A DNA stretch of 64,000 nucleotides from positions 1 to 64,000 of the forward strand of contig NZ_FUXZ01000005.1 of NCBI RefSeq assembly GCF_900167115.1, in the 5' to 3' direction. The notes below the pieces were generated by a model. The model searched no databases. It was not told the DNA's origin and saw nothing but the letters and a program-made list of their open reading frames with translations. Numbering within the stretch: position 1 is the first letter of the stretch; the number at the start of each line of letters is the position of its first letter. Made by a program: the position numbers and the translations under genes. Positions 35,318 through 46,465 of the stretch are shown piece by piece. This DNA is from Eubacterium uniforme. Lineage in GTDB: Bacteria > Bacillota > Clostridia > Lachnospirales > Lachnospiraceae.

Positions 35318-38300
35318 ATGCCAGATACAGTTAATTATCAGCCAATATCATTTGATAAGATAAAAATTGGTTTAGCATCACCAGATATGATCAGAGCTTG
35401 GTCAAAGGGTGAAGTTAAGAAACCAGAAACAATTAACTACAGAACATTAAAACCAGAAAAAGATGGTTTATTCTGTGAAAAGATTTTTGGACCAAGCAAG
35501 GATTATGAATGTCATTGTGGTAAGTACAAAAAGATTAGATACAAAGGTGTTATTTGTGACAAGTGTGGTGTTGAAATCACTAAGTCAAACGTTCGTAGAG
35601 AGCGTATGGGTAGTATTGAACTTGCTACACCTGTATCACACATTTGGTATTTCAAGGGTATTCCAAGTAGAATGGGATTACTTCTTGACCTTTCACCAAG
35701 AGTACTTGAAAAAGTATTATATTTTGCTTCATACATTGTTTTAGATCCAGGTGAATCTGATCTTCAGTATAAGCAGGTTATTACAGAACTTGAATATAGA
35801 ACAGCGCTTGAAACATGGGGCAATGCTTTCCGTGTAGGTATGGGTGCAGAAGCAATTAAAGAATTACTTCAGTCTATTGATCTTGAAAAAGATTATGAAG
35901 AATTAAAGAAAGAACTTATGGAAGCTACAGGACAGAAAAGATCAAGAATCGTTAAGAGACTTGAAGTTGTTGAAGCTTTCAGAACATCAGATAATAAACC
36001 AGAATGGATGATTTTAGATGTAATTCCAGTAATTCCACCTGATCTTCGTCCTATGGTACAGCTTGATGGTGGTAGATTCGCTACATCTGACCTTAATGAT
36101 TTATACAGAAGAATCATTAACAGAAATAACAGATTACAGAGACTTCTTGATCTTGCTGCACCAGAAATTATCGTAAGAAATGAAAAGAGAATGCTTCAGG
36201 AAGCTGTAGATGCTCTTATCGACAATGGTCGTAGAGGTCGTCCAGTAACAGGACCTGGTAACAGAGCTCTTAAGTCACTTTCAGACATGCTTAAAGGTAA
36301 GCAGGGACGTTTCCGTCAGAACCTTTTAGGTAAGCGTGTTGACTACTCAGGACGTTCAGTTATCGTAGTAGGACCAGAACTTAAGATTTATCAGTGCGGT
36401 CTTCCAAAAGAAATGGCAATCGAACTTTTCAAACCATTTGTTATGAAAGAATTAGTAGCAAATGGTACAGCACATAACATTAAGAGTGCTAAGAAGATGG
36501 TTGAAAGACTCCAGACAGAAGTTTGGGATGTACTTGAAGAAGTAATTAAAGAGCACCCAGTTATGCTTAACCGTGCTCCTACACTTCATAGATTAGGTAT
36601 TCAGGCATTTGAGCCTATCTTAGTTGAAGGTAAAGCTATTAAACTTCACCCACTCGTATGTACAGCTTACAACGCTGACTTCGATGGTGACCAGATGGCT
36701 GTTCACCTTCCATTATCAGTAGAAGCTCAGGCTGAATGTAGATTCTTACTTCTTTCACCTAACAACTTACTTAAGCCATCAGATGGTGCACCAGTTGCAG
36801 TTCCATCACAGGATATGGTTTTAGGTATTTACTACTTAACACAGTCTAGAGATGGTGTTAAGGGTGAAGGCAAATACTTCAAGAGCGTTAACGAAGCAAT
36901 CCTTGCTTATGAAAATGGTGTAATCACACTTCATGCAAAGATTAAAGTTCAGGTAAGTGCTTTCAACGACAAGGGTGAAAAAGTAACAGGTGTTATTGAA
37001 ACAACACTTGGTAGATGCTTATTTAACGAAATCCTTCCACAGGACTTAGGATTTGTTAAAAGAGAAAAAGATGAAGATTTCTTAAAGCTTGAAGTAGACT
37101 TCTTAGTTAAGAAGAAAGAGCTTAAGAAGATTCTTGAAAAAGTTATTAATACACATGGTGCTACAAGAACAGCAGAAGTTCTTGATGACATCAAGGCAAT
37201 TGGTTATAAATACTCAACAAGAGCTGCTATGACAGTTTCAATTTCAGATATGACAGTTCCTGAAAAGAAACAGGAAATCATTGATGAAGCTGAAAGAGTT
37301 ATTGAAGAAATTACAGATGACTACAAGATGGGCTTTATAACTGATGAAGAAAGATATAAACAGGTTATTGAAACATGGAAAGAGGCCGATGATCAGATTA
37401 CTGACGAACTTTTAGGCGGTCTTGACCAGTATAATAACATTCACATGATGGCTGACTCTGGTGCCCGTGGTTCTGACAAGCAGATTAAACAGCTTGCTGG
37501 TATGCGTGGTCTTATGGCTGATACAACAGGTAGAACTATCGAGCTCCCAATCAAGTCAAACTTCCGTGAAGGTCTTGACGTACTTGAATACTTCATTTCT
37601 GCTCACGGTGCTCGTAAAGGTTTATCAGATACAGCTCTTAGAACAGCCGATTCAGGTTACCTTACAAGACGTCTTGTAGACGTATCACAGGATCTTATTA
37701 TTCGTGATGTAGATTGTTGTGCAGGTAAGGATATTCCTTACATGGAAATTAAGGGCTTTAGTGATGGTAAGGAAGTAATCGAAAGTCTTGAAGAAAGAAT
37801 TACAGGTAGATATGCTGCTGAATCAATCTTTGATAAAGACGGTAATATGATTGTTAAGGCAAATCATATGATTACACCTAAGAGAGCAAGAGCTATCATT
37901 GAAACAGGTGTTGAATCTGTTAAGATTCGTACAATTCTTACATGTAAATCACATGTTGGTGTTTGTGCTAAGTGTTACGGTGCTAACATGGCTACAGGAC
38001 AGGCTGTACAGGTTGGTGAAGCAGTTGGTATTATCGCTGCTCAGTCAATCGGTGAACCAGGTACACAGCTTACTATGAGAACATTCCATACTGGTGGTGT
38101 TGCTGGTGATGATATTACACAGGGTCTTCCTAGAGTAGAAGAATTATTTGAAGCTAGAAAGCCAAAGGGTCTTGCTATTATCGCAGAATTTGGTGGAAGA
38201 GCTGAAGTTAAAGAAACAAAGACAAAACGTGAGGTTATTATCACAAATCCTGAAGATGGTGAAACTAAGACATACTTAATCCCATATGGTTCAAGAATTA

Positions 38301-38974
38301 AGATCTATGATGGCGATATTATTGAAAAAGGTGATCCAATTACTGAAGGTAGTGTTAACCCACATGACTTACTTAAGGTTAAGGGTCTTCGTGCAGTACA
38401 GGATTATATGATCCGTGAAGTACAGCGTGTATATAGACTTCAGGGTGTAGAAATCAACGATAAGCATATCGAAGTAATCGTTCGTCAGATGCTTAAGAAG
38501 ATTAAGGTTGATGAGCCAGGTGATACTGGTTACTTACCAGGTATTCAGGTTGACGTACTTGACTTTAATGAACTTAATGAGCAGATGGAAGCAGAAGGAA
38601 AGAGACCAGCTGTTGGTACACAGGTTATGCTTGGTATTACAAAAGCATCTCTTGCAACTAACTCATTCCTTTCAGCAGCTTCATTCCAGGAAACAACAAG
38701 AGTTCTTACTGAAGCAGCTATTAACGGAAAGATTGATCCACTTATCGGCCTTAAGGAAAACGTTCTTATTGGTAACCTTATTCCAGCTGGTACTGGTATG
38801 AGAAGATATAGAAGCGTTAAACTTGATACTGAAACAGAAGATGTTATTGATTTTAGCCAGAATGCAGAGATTTCATTCGGTACAGACATGATTGGCGATG
38901 TTGTTGATGATGTTGTTGATGACGAAGTATTTGATGAAAACTTTGAAGGCGATGTAACAGGTTCTGAAGAATAA
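35318..38974 (+). CDS. rpoC: RNA polymerase beta' subunit
   Basis: RpoC carries the Mg2+-binding loop NADFDGDQM near residue 448. The 1218-residue protein has the N-terminal zinc site ([20 protein letters not shown], residues about 68-87), the clamp helices, the bridge helix and trigger loop ([18 protein letters not shown] near 910) and the second zinc cluster ([17 protein letters not shown]). It ends with an acidic tail. Ribosome site GGGAGAGG. Terminator follows, ending the rpoBC unit. Confidence 0.97.
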   Translation: MPDTVNYQPISFDKIKIGLASPDMIRAWSKGEVKKPETINYRTLKPEKDGLFCEKIFGPSKDYECHCGKYKKIRYKGVICDKCGVEITKSNVRRERMGSIELATPVSHIWYFKGIPSRMGLLLDLSPRVLEKVLYFASYIVLDPGESDLQYKQVITELEYRTALETWGNAFRVGMGAEAIKELLQSIDLEKDYEELKKELMEATGQKRSRIVKRLEVVEAFRTSDNKPEWMILDVIPVIPPDLRPMVQLDGGRFATSDLNDLYRRIINRNNRLQRLLDLAAPEIIVRNEKRMLQEAVDALIDNGRRGRPVTGPGNRALKSLSDMLKGKQGRFRQNLLGKRVDYSGRSVIVVGPELKIYQCGLPKEMAIELFKPFVMKELVANGTAHNIKSAKKMVERLQTEVWDVLEEVIKEHPVMLNRAPTLHRLGIQAFEPILVEGKAIKLHPLVCTAYNADFDGDQMAVHLPLSVEAQAECRFLLLSPNNLLKPSDGAPVAVPSQDMVLGIYYLTQSRDGVKGEGKYFKSVNEAILAYENGVITLHAKIKVQVSAFNDKGEKVTGVIETTLGRCLFNEILPQDLGFVKREKDEDFLKLEVDFLVKKKELKKILEKVINTHGATRTAEVLDDIKAIGYKYSTRAAMTVSISDMTVPEKKQEIIDEAERVIEEITDDYKMGFITDEERYKQVIETWKEADDQITDELLGGLDQYNNIHMMADSGARGSDKQIKQLAGMRGLMADTTGRTIELPIKSNFREGLDVLEYFISAHGARKGLSDTALRTADSGYLTRRLVDVSQDLIIRDVDCCAGKDIPYMEIKGFSDGKEVIESLEERITGRYAAESIFDKDGNMIVKANHMITPKRARAIIETGVESVKIRTILTCKSHVGVCAKCYGANMATGQAVQVGEAVGIIAAQSIGEPGTQLTMRTFHTGGVAGDDITQGLPRVEELFEARKPKGLAIIAEFGGRAEVKETKTKREVIITNPEDGETKTYLIPYGSRIKIYDGDIIEKGDPITEGSVNPHDLLKVKGLRAVQDYMIREVQRVYRLQGVEINDKHIEVIVRQMLKKIKVDEPGDTGYLPGIQVDVLDFNELNEQMEAEGKRPAVGTQVMLGITKASLATNSFLSAASFQETTRVLTEAAINGKIDPLIGLKENVLIGNLIPAGTGMRRYRSVKLDTETEDVIDFSQNAEISFGTDMIGDVVDDVVDDEVFDENFEGDVTGSEE

Positions 38975-38997
38975 TAAAGTTATTTAATAACAAAAAG

Positions 38998-39033
38998 AAA
39001 TGGACTGATGCTTATTGCATTGGTCCATTTTTA
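38998..39033 (+). terminator. rpoC terminator
   Basis: AATGGACTGATGC (38998-39010) pairs with GCATTGGTCCATT (39016-39028) with two wobble pairs, then T. Confidence 0.85.
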
Positions 39034-39105
39034 ATAAATATAGTTTGGCTTGATAAAAACATAAGTGATTTATCATAGAAAAATATATGAATTTTCAGCA
39101 AATAC

Positions 39106-39134
39106 TTGACTTTTGACTTTAGAATTGTTATATT
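39106..39134 (+). promoter_or_regulatory. promoter of the str operon (rpsL)
   Basis: TTGACT (39106-39111), 17-nt spacer, TATATT (39129-39134). Confidence 0.8.
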
Positions 39135-39202
39135 CTAATGGCACGCGATTTTATATCGTTTATTTTTGTGTGCAAAAAAGAAATAATATAGGAGGTGAAA
39201 CA

Positions 39203-39616
39203 ATGCCAACATTTAACCAGTTAGTAAGAAAAGGTAGACAGGCATCTGTAAAGAAGTCAACTGCACCAGCACTTTTAAAGAGTTATAATTCTCTTCAGAA
39301 GAAAATGTCAGACACGGCTTCCCCACAGAAAAGAGGTGTATGTACAGCTGTTAAGACTGCTACACCTAAGAAACCTAACTCAGCGCTTCGTAAGATTGCC
39401 AGAGTTCGTCTTTCTAATGGTATGGAAGTTACAAGTTATATCCCAGGTGAAGGTCATAACCTTCAGGAACATAGCGTAGTTCTTATCCGTGGTGGTAGAG
39501 TAAAAGACTTACCAGGTACAAGATACCATATTGTTAGAGGAACACTTGATACAGCAGGCGTAGCTAAGAGACGTCAGGCTCGTTCAAAATACGGCGCTAA
39601 GAAACCAAAGGAATAA
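39203..39616 (+). CDS. rpsL: 30S ribosomal protein S12
   Basis: The 137-residue S12 of the decoding centre. It has the [12 protein letters not shown] start, the [20 protein letters not shown] loop and [17 protein letters not shown]. Both Lys residues whose change gives streptomycin resistance (in TPKKPNS and in RVKDLPG) are the wild-type Lys. ATG 39203 follows GGAGGTGAAACA; a longer frame from 39113 would cover the promoter and is wrong. Followed by rpsG after a 153-nt structured spacer. Confidence 0.97.
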   Translation: MPTFNQLVRKGRQASVKKSTAPALLKSYNSLQKKMSDTASPQKRGVCTAVKTATPKKPNSALRKIARVRLSNGMEVTSYIPGEGHNLQEHSVVLIRGGRVKDLPGTRYHIVRGTLDTAGVAKRRQARSKYGAKKPKE

Positions 39617-39663
39617 AAAGTTAAGGTAAAAAAGTAAAGGTCACTTGAGACTTACTTGTGTGC

Positions 39664-40240
<577 letters not shown>

Positions 40241-40286
40241 TTAAATTTTTAGATTATTCACCTATTGGTGAAAAGGAGGAACTAAA

Positions 40287-42404
40287 TTGGCTGGAAGAGA
40301 ATATCCATTAGAGAGAACCAGAAATATTGGTATTATGGCTCATATCGATGCTGGTAAAACAACATTAACAGAGCGTATTCTTTATTATACTGGTGTTAAT
40401 TATAAAATTGGTGATACTCATGAAGGTACTGCTACAATGGACTGGATGGAACAGGAGCAGGAAAGAGGTATCACAATCACTTCAGCTGCTACAACATGCC
40501 ATTGGACACGTCAGAAAGATAATAAACCAGAACCAGGTGCACTTGAGCATCGTATCAATATCATTGATACTCCAGGTCACGTTGACTTTACTGTTGAAGT
40601 AGAGCGTTCACTTCGTGTACTTGATGGTGCTGTTGGTGTATTCTGTGCTAAGGGTGGTGTAGAACCACAGTCAGAAAACGTATGGCGTCAGGCTGACACA
40701 TATAACGTTCCAAGAATGGCGTTCATCAACAAGATGGACATTTTAGGAGCTAACTTCTATGGAGCAGTTGATCAGATTAAAACAAGATTAGGTAAGAATG
40801 CTATCGTAACTCAGTTACCAATTGGTAAAGAAGATGAGTTCAAGGGCATTATCGACCTTTTCGAAATGAGAGCATATATTTACAATGACGACAAGGGTGA
40901 TGATATTTCAATCACAGATATTCCTGATGATATGAAGGATGATGCTGAGATGTATCATGATGAACTTGTTGAAAAGATTTGTGAACTTGATGACGAACTT
41001 ATGATGTCTTACCTTGAAGGTGAGGAAGTTTCTATTGAACAGCTTAAGGCTGCTCTTAGAAAGGGTACATGTGAATGTACAGCAGTTCCAGTATGTTGTG
41101 GTTCTGCATACAGAAATAAGGGCGTTCAGAAGTTACTTGATGCTATTATCGAGTATATGCCAGCTCCTACAGATATCCCTGATATCACAGGTGTTGACGA
41201 TGCTGGTAACGAAGTTGTTAGACATTCTTCAGATGAAGAACCATTCTCAGCTTTAGCATTCAAGATTATGACAGACCCATTTGTTGGTAAACTTGCTTTC
41301 TTCAGAGTTTACTCAGGTACAATGAACTCAGGTTCATATGTACTTAACGCTACAAAGGGTAAGAAGGAAAGAGTTGGTCGTATCCTTCAGATGCACGCAA
41401 ACCACAGACAGGAACTTGATAAAGTTTACTCTGGTGATATTGCTGCAGCAGTTGGTTTTAAGATTACATCTACTGGTGATACAATCTGTGATGAACAGCA
41501 TCCAGTTATCTTAGAATCAATGGAATTCCCAGAACCAGTTATCGAGCTCGCTATCGAGCCTAAGACAAAAGCTGGTCAGGGTAAGATGGGTGAAGCTTTA
41601 GCAAAACTTGCTGAAGAAGATCCTACATTTAGAGCACATACTAACCATGAAACAGGTCAGACTATCATCGCTGGTATGGGTGAGCTTCACTTAGAGATTA
41701 TCGTAGACAGACTTCTTCGTGAATTCAAAGTAGAAGCTAACGTAGGTGCTCCACAGGTTGCTTACAAAGAAACATTTACAAAGGCTGTTGATGTTGATAG
41801 CAAGTATGCTAAGCAGTCTGGTGGTCGTGGTCAGTACGGTCACTGTAAAGTTAAGTTCGAACCAATGGATCCAAACGGTGAAGAAACATTCAAGTTTGAA
41901 TCAACAGTTGTTGGTGGTAGCATTCCTAAGGAATACATCCCAGCAGTTGGTGAAGGTATCGAAGAAGCAGCTCAGTCTGGTATTTTAGCAGGCTTCCCAG
42001 TACTTGGTGTTCACGCTACAGTATGGGATGGTTCATACCATGAAGTAGACTCATCTGAAATGGCATTCCACATTGCTGGTTCTATGGCATTCAAGGATGC
42101 TATGGCAAAAGCTGATCCAGTATTACTTGAGCCTATCATGAGAGTTGAAGTAACAATGCCTGAAGAATACATGGGTGATGTAATTGGTGATATTAATGCA
42201 AGACGTGGTCGTATCCAGGAAATGGATGACCTCGGTGGTGGTAAGATCGTTAGAGGTTTCGTTCCACTTGCAGAAATGTTCGGTTACTCAACAGACTTAA
42301 GATCAAGAACACAGGGTCGTGGTAACTACTCAATGTTCTTTGAAAAATATGAACCAGCTCCTAAGTCAGTTCAGGAAAAGGTTATTGCTAGCAAGGTTAA
42401 ATAA
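40287..42404 (+). CDS. fusA: elongation factor G
   Basis: EF-G moves tRNAs and mRNA through the ribosome using GTP. The 705 residues have G1 AHIDAGKTT near residue 18, G3 DTPGHVDF near 92, G4 NKMD near 146, and the five-domain layout with domain [16 protein letters not shown] and domain V. The start is TTG 40287 with AAAGGAGG seven bases away, giving [19 protein letters not shown] as expected. One stop later comes a 220-nt region with the tuf promoter. Confidence 0.97.
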   Translation: MAGREYPLERTRNIGIMAHIDAGKTTLTERILYYTGVNYKIGDTHEGTATMDWMEQEQERGITITSAATTCHWTRQKDNKPEPGALEHRINIIDTPGHVDFTVEVERSLRVLDGAVGVFCAKGGVEPQSENVWRQADTYNVPRMAFINKMDILGANFYGAVDQIKTRLGKNAIVTQLPIGKEDEFKGIIDLFEMRAYIYNDDKGDDISITDIPDDMKDDAEMYHDELVEKICELDDELMMSYLEGEEVSIEQLKAALRKGTCECTAVPVCCGSAYRNKGVQKLLDAIIEYMPAPTDIPDITGVDDAGNEVVRHSSDEEPFSALAFKIMTDPFVGKLAFFRVYSGTMNSGSYVLNATKGKKERVGRILQMHANHRQELDKVYSGDIAAAVGFKITSTGDTICDEQHPVILESMEFPEPVIELAIEPKTKAGQGKMGEALAKLAEEDPTFRAHTNHETGQTIIAGMGELHLEIIVDRLLREFKVEANVGAPQVAYKETFTKAVDVDSKYAKQSGGRGQYGHCKVKFEPMDPNGEETFKFESTVVGGSIPKEYIPAVGEGIEEAAQSGILAGFPVLGVHATVWDGSYHEVDSSEMAFHIAGSMAFKDAMAKADPVLLEPIMRVEVTMPEEYMGDVIGDINARRGRIQEMDDLGGGKIVRGFVPLAEMFGYSTDLRSRTQGRGNYSMFFEKYEPAPKSVQEKVIASKVK

Positions 42405-42420
42405 TTAAAAAAATTAACGA

Positions 42421-42450
42421 TGTATCTGCTGGTAATAACCAGCGGATACA
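42421..42450 (+). promoter_or_regulatory. hairpin downstream of fusA
   Basis: TGTATCTGCTGGT (42421-42433) pairs with ACCAGCGGATACA (42438-42450) with one T-G pair and a 4-nt loop. An A-rich tract follows instead of T, so it is not a classic terminator; it may protect the fusA mRNA end. Confidence 0.5.
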
Positions 42451-42476
42451 AAAACAAATATATTTATAATTTAGGC

Positions 42477-42505
42477 TTGAAAATTATGGATTTATTAAAT
42501 ATAAT
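42477..42505 (+). promoter_or_regulatory. tuf promoter
   Basis: TTGAAA (42477-42482), 17-nt spacer, perfect TATAAT (42500-42505). It allows extra EF-Tu transcription beyond the str operon. Confidence 0.75.
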
Positions 42506-42517
42506 GGTAATTAGTGT

Positions 42518-42592
42518 GAGGAAATTATTTCCTCCCAGATTATTGTCATTACTAAGATTTATAAATGATCAAGTCTTAGTCACCCCACGGGG
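42518..42592 (+). promoter_or_regulatory. structured tuf leader
   Basis: Three hairpins: GAGGAAA/TTTCCTC (42518-42524/42528-42534), ACTAAGA/TCTTAGT (42551-42557/42574-42580) and CCCC/GGGG (42583-42586/42589-42592), just upstream of the CGGAGG ribosome site. No terminator is present. The class is unknown to me. Confidence 0.45.
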
Positions 42593-42624
42593 GAAATTAT
42601 AATTAATAAACGGAGGAATTAAAA

Positions 42625-43812
42625 ATGGCAAAAGCTAAATTTGACAGAACAAAACCACATTGTAATATTGGTACAATCGGTCACGTTGACCACGGTAAAA
42701 CAACACTTACAGCTGCTATCACAAAGGTACTTGCTGAAAGAGTTGAAGGTAACGAAAAAGTAGATTTCGAAAACATTGATAAGGCACCAGAAGAAAGAGA
42801 AAGAGGTATCACTATCTCAACAGCTCACGTTGAATATCAGACAGACAAGAGACATTACGCTCACGTTGACTGCCCAGGTCATGCTGACTACGTTAAGAAC
42901 ATGATCACAGGTGCTGCTCAGATGGACGGCGCTATCCTTGTTGTAGCTGCTACAGACGGTGTTATGGCTCAGACAAACGAGCATATCCTTCTTTCACGTC
43001 AGGTAGGTGTACCTAAGATCGTTGTTTTCTTAAACAAGTGCGATATGGTAGACGATGACGAACTTATCGAATTAGTTGAAATGGACGTAACAGAAGTACT
43101 TGAAGAATATGGTTTCGAAGGTACTCCAATTGTTAAGGGTTCAGCTCTTAAAGCTCTTGAAGATCCTAACGGAGAATGGGGCGACAAGATCATGGAACTT
43201 ATGGATACAGTAGATAGCTACTTCCCAGATCCAGAAAGAGATACAGATAAGCCATTCCTTATGCCAGTAGAAGACGTATTCACAATCACAGGTCGTGGTA
43301 CTGTTGCTACAGGTAGAGTAGAAAGAGGAACACTTCACCTTTCAGATGAAGTTGAAATCATTGGTGTTAAAGAAGAAACACAGAAGACAGTTGTAACAGG
43401 TATCGAAATGTTCAGAAAGATGCTTGATGAAGCTATGGCTGGTGATAACATCGGTGCTCTTCTTAGAGGTATCAACAGAGACCAGATCGAAAGAGGTCAG
43501 GTTCTTGCTAAACCAGGTACAGTAACATGTCATACAAAGTTTACTGCTCAGGTTTACGTTCTTACAAAAGAAGAAGGTGGACGTCATACTCCATTCACAA
43601 ACAACTACAGACCACAGTTCTACTTCAGAACAACTGACGTAACTGGTGTTTGTAACTTACCAGCAGAAACACCTATGTGTATGCCTGGTGACAACGTAGA
43701 AATGACAGTTGAACTTATTCACCCAATCGCTATGGAACAGGGTCTTGGTTTCGCTATCCGTGAAGGTGGTAGAACAGTAGGTTCAGGTAAGGTTGCTACA
43801 ATTATTCAGTAA
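42625..43812 (+). CDS. tuf: elongation factor Tu
   Basis: EF-Tu brings aminoacyl-tRNA to the ribosome. The 395 residues hold GHVDHGKTT near residue 19, [11 protein letters not shown] near 81, NKCDMVDD near 136, and the three domains end with [14 protein letters not shown]. Ribosome site CGGAGG. It has its own promoter and a strong terminator. Its codon use (GGT, GTA, CTT) is that of a highly expressed gene in this window. Confidence 0.98.
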   Translation: MAKAKFDRTKPHCNIGTIGHVDHGKTTLTAAITKVLAERVEGNEKVDFENIDKAPEERERGITISTAHVEYQTDKRHYAHVDCPGHADYVKNMITGAAQMDGAILVVAATDGVMAQTNEHILLSRQVGVPKIVVFLNKCDMVDDDELIELVEMDVTEVLEEYGFEGTPIVKGSALKALEDPNGEWGDKIMELMDTVDSYFPDPERDTDKPFLMPVEDVFTITGRGTVATGRVERGTLHLSDEVEIIGVKEETQKTVVTGIEMFRKMLDEAMAGDNIGALLRGINRDQIERGQVLAKPGTVTCHTKFTAQVYVLTKEEGGRHTPFTNNYRPQFYFRTTDVTGVCNLPAETPMCMPGDNVEMTVELIHPIAMEQGLGFAIREGGRTVGSGKVATIIQ

Positions 43813-43843
43813 TGACTTTGAGTTAAGTGTTTACTGATAAACA

Positions 43844-43894
43844 TAAAAAAATAAGTCCAACACAAGCTTGCTTGTTGTTGGACTTATTTTTTTA
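43844..43894. terminator. tuf terminator
   Basis: A long A-T-bounded stem (about 43845-43865 with 43870-43893, one bulged T) ending in T7; with A6 on the left it works in both directions. It ends the translation/transcription cluster. Confidence 0.92.
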
Positions 43895-43899
43895 TGTTT

Positions 43900-43930
43900 T
43901 GACGTAGACATTTAATGAATGTCTACGTCA
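43900..43930. repeat. perfect 13-bp inverted repeat after tuf
   Basis: TGACGTAGACATT (43900-43912) and its complement AATGTCTACGTCA (43918-43930), 5-nt loop, no T tract. It adjoins the next inverted repeat without a gap. Confidence 0.8.
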
Positions 43931-43991
43931 CTTATTGATTGCCTTGAATTAGTTTATAGTTATATTGAGAAAAGTATTGGCAATCAATAAG
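43931..43991. promoter_or_regulatory. 13-bp inverted repeat flanking a candidate array promoter
   Basis: CTTATTGATTGCC (43931-43943) and its complement GGCAATCAATAAG (43979-43991) flank 35 bp that contain a possible promoter TTGCCT (43939-43944)-N16-TATATT (43961-43966). This could be a repressor-bound promoter for the repeat array or simply a hairpin. Confidence 0.45.
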
Positions 43992-44042
43992 TCAGTAATG
44001 GGTGCGGATTCGAGGTTGATGTAGCAAATTGGCAGTGAAATT

Positions 44043-44570
44043 ATAAGAGCTGTTTTTTTATGGTATTGTTGTATGTTGAGCAAGGCCAATGCTTTCCTAT
44101 TAGCCAAAAAGAGTAAAAAGGAAAGCAAATATGAACTTGCTTTTGTATGTGGAGCAAGCCAGTTGCTTTCCTATTAGCCAAAAGAGTAAAAAGGAAAGCA
44201 AGTTAGAGCTTGCTTCTTGTATGTTGAGCCGGCCAAATGCTTTCCTATTAGCCAAAATAGCAAAAAGGAAAGCAAGTTAGAGCTTGCTTTTGTATGGAGA
44301 GCCGGCCATATGCTTTCCTATTAGCTAAAAAAGTAGAAAGGAAAGCAAGTTGAAACTTGATTTAGTGAAAGTAGCCGGCCATATGCTTTCCTATTGAACG
44401 AAAACGTAGAAAAGAAAGCAAGTTAGAGCTTGCTTTTGTAGGTGGGACATGCCAGTTGCTTTCCTCTTAGTCAAAAAGAGTAAAAAGGAAAGCAAGTTAA
44501 AGTGTGTTTTTGCGTGTATAGTCGACCAACTGCTTTCCTATTAGCCGAAAATGTAAAAAAGGAAGGAATC
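44043..44570. repeat. array of seven 73-74 bp structured repeats
   Basis: GCTTTCC marks start seven units at 44091, 44165, 44239, 44312, 44385, 44458 and 44532, with steps of 74, 74, 73, 73, 73 and 74. A partial unit precedes the first and the last is cut at about 44570. Each unit holds GCTTTCC-N16 to N18-GGAAAGC (hairpin 1) and AAGCAAG-TTAGAG-CTTGCTT (hairpin 2), which share the AAGC bases and so exclude each other. Units are often joined by GCCGGCCA. All parts of the unit are conserved, so there are no unique spacers. Confidence 0.9.
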
Positions 44571-44590
44571 AAACAATTGTCAAAAAGATA

Positions 44591-44619
44591 TTTACTTTTT
44601 GTGGTGTTGATTATATAAT
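44591..44619 (+). promoter_or_regulatory. promoter of the nuclease-like gene
   Basis: TTTACT (44591-44596), 17-nt spacer, perfect TATAAT (44614-44619), between the array and the gene at 44681. Confidence 0.65.
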
Positions 44620-44680
44620 AACACTATACGTGCTAATCCTATTTTATATTTACAATTAATAAAATAGGAGGAATAAATAA

Positions 44681-45484
44681 ATGAAAACAACAAATAAAAA
44701 TGAATTCTTGGAATATCTAAAGAAAAGACGTTTATATCTTGAACAATTGACTGGAAAGCTTGCAAAAAATAAGTATAGAGACGATATTAATCTAAAAGTC
44801 GAAAAGAGAAATAAAAGTTCACAGTATATCATTTATAAAAAGGGAAAACCATCAGAGTTTAAATACCTTAAAAAATCAGAACTAGATATAGCTAGAAAAC
44901 TTGCGCAAAGGGATTATGAAAAACAGGTTATGAAAGCTATTGAACTAGAATTGAAATGTATAGGTAAGTATATTAATGGTTTTCCTGATAAAAGTTATGA
45001 AGATATATATAATGGTTTACCGATGGGAAGAAAAGCAGTAGTTACTCCTATTGTTTTAACTGATGAACAATATGCTAAAGCATGGCAAGAAGAAGATTTT
45101 GTAGGAAAGAAGATTCAAGCTGGGACTGTAGGTTTTGAAACTCAGAGAGGTGAGATTGTAAGATCTAAATCGGAAGTTATTATTGCTGATGCATTATATT
45201 ATGCAAATATCCCATATCATTATGAGAAACCTATAAAAGTAGGAGATAGGGTAGTATATCCAGATTTTACTGTCCTAAATATTAAAACAAGAAAAGAATA
45301 TTATTGGGAACACTTAGGTATGTTAGATGAGGAGGAATATTTAAATAATACAATACTTAAATTGGAATTATTTGAACAGAATAATATTAGAGAAGGAGAG
45401 AATCTTATAATATCTAGAGAAACGAGATTTCATCCTCTAAACACCTCAAATGTAAAGGATAAAATTAAGCATTATTTAAACTAA
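44681..45484 (+). CDS. PD-(D/E)XK nuclease-like protein beside the repeat array
   Basis: A 267-residue cytosolic protein. The N-terminal 100 residues are helical and very basic (LKKRRLYLEQLTGKLAKNKY, then KKSELDIARKLAQRDYEKQV). The C-terminal half carries a PD-(D/E)XK-like pattern: VRSKSEVIIADALYYANIPY with the Glu, YPDFTVLN with the Asp, and KEYYWEHLG for the third position, followed by a helix with LELFEQNNIREGENLIIS. This signature is common in Clostridial proteins of unknown role and suggests a DNA- or RNA-cutting enzyme. Ribosome site AGGAGG. It stands alone, 110 bp after the array, and its possible link to the array is inference. Confidence 0.7.
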   Translation: MKTTNKNEFLEYLKKRRLYLEQLTGKLAKNKYRDDINLKVEKRNKSSQYIIYKKGKPSEFKYLKKSELDIARKLAQRDYEKQVMKAIELELKCIGKYINGFPDKSYEDIYNGLPMGRKAVVTPIVLTDEQYAKAWQEEDFVGKKIQAGTVGFETQRGEIVRSKSEVIIADALYYANIPYHYEKPIKVGDRVVYPDFTVLNIKTRKEYYWEHLGMLDEEEYLNNTILKLELFEQNNIREGENLIISRETRFHPLNTSNVKDKIKHYLN

Positions 45485-45616
45485 TTATATTAGTATTTTA
45501 GGGATTTTAGAGAAAAATAAGGATAAAATTAAGTATTTTTTGCTATAGATATTTGATATAATTTTATAATGAAGTAATGAAATATATGACTAAATATATT
45601 GATAGTTAGTAGTTAT

Positions 45617-45701
45617 ATGGCAAAAATTTAGATATAAGCCTAAGAATGAAGATAACTGGTAGTTTTAGGAATATATTACATGGAAAAAATTTAGATATAA
45701 G
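45617..45701. repeat. 22-bp direct repeat in the gap before the HD gene
   Basis: ATGGCAAAAATTTAGATATA and ATGGAAAAAATTTAGATATA (both followed by AG) start at 45617 and 45680, 63 bp apart, differing at one base. The 291-bp gap is otherwise AT-rich with no ORF or terminator that I can support. Confidence 0.5.
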
Positions 45702-45775
45702 ATTTAGGATTTTGATAATTAATAATATTAAGAATACTTATACAGGTTAAGAATTCTTACGAAAGGATAGAAGGT

Positions 45776-46465
45776 ATGAGTAATATTCAGAATGATGAAA
45801 ATAGATTTCCTTTATTTAATAAGGTAAAACAAAATCATGAAATTAGTGTATATATTGAAGAGCAGAATAAGTCATTGCATGCTATGGGGTTTACTGAACA
45901 TAGTTTTGCACATATTGGTGTTGTAGCTGATAGAACTGCGTATATATTAGATACGCTTGGTGTAGATGATCATACTATTGATTTAGCGTTAACTTCAGCG
46001 TGGATGCATGATCTTGGAAATGTAATAAATCGTGTTGATCATAGTCAGTCTGGTGCACTTATGACTTTTTATTTGCTAGATAAAATGGGAATTCCAGCTG
46101 AAGATATTGCCCCAATTATTAGAGCGATAGGAAATCATGATGAAGGAAGTGGAGTGCCGGTAAGTGATATAGCAGCCGCGCTTATATTAGCTGATAAGTC
46201 TGATGTTAGAAGAAATAGAGTCCAGGATGAAGATGAAAATAATTATGATATTCATGATAGAGTTAATTACTCTGTTAAATCATCAAAACTTAAGATTAAT
46301 CAAGACCATACGGCGATAAAACTTAAATTAGAAATAGATACTAGATATGGAGAAATTGGAGAATATTTTGAAATCTTTATGGAGAGAATGCTTCTTTGTC
46401 GTAAGGCGGCAAGATTTCTAAATCTTGAATTTCATTTAATTATAAATGAACAAACATTAATGTAG
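45776..46465 (+). CDS. HD-domain phosphohydrolase
   Basis: A 229-residue HD-superfamily protein. The metal-binding set is intact: His in EHSFAHIGVVADR near residue 44, the HD pair in AWMHDLGN near 79-80, His in AIGNHDEGSG near 122 and Asp in ILADKSDVRR near 142. Such proteins hydrolyse phosphoesters or nucleotides; the substrate cannot be read from sequence. It has no signal peptide, no sensory domain and no GGDEF/HD-GYP features. Ribosome site AAGGATAGAAGG. No promoter stands out. Confidence 0.87.
   Translation: MSNIQNDENRFPLFNKVKQNHEISVYIEEQNKSLHAMGFTEHSFAHIGVVADRTAYILDTLGVDDHTIDLALTSAWMHDLGNVINRVDHSQSGALMTFYLLDKMGIPAEDIAPIIRAIGNHDEGSGVPVSDIAAALILADKSDVRRNRVQDEDENNYDIHDRVNYSVKSSKLKINQDHTAIKLKLEIDTRYGEIGEYFEIFMERMLLCRKAARFLNLEFHLIINEQTLM

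Noticed and set aside
35000-38970. long antisense and shifted ORFs inside rpoB and rpoC
   Set aside because: They lie in other frames of strongly coding, conserved genes and lack ribosome sites.
39113-39202. extended rpsL start
   Set aside because: Covers the promoter -10 and start region; ATG 39203 has GGAGGTG.
43931-43991. phase-variable invertible promoter
   Set aside because: Arms fit, but the 35-bp interior is too short for usual invertases and no invertase gene is near; left as a possible operator.
44043-44570. CRISPR array
   Set aside because: The 73-74 bp step fits a CRISPR, but the entire unit is conserved, so there are no variable spacers, and no cas genes are near.
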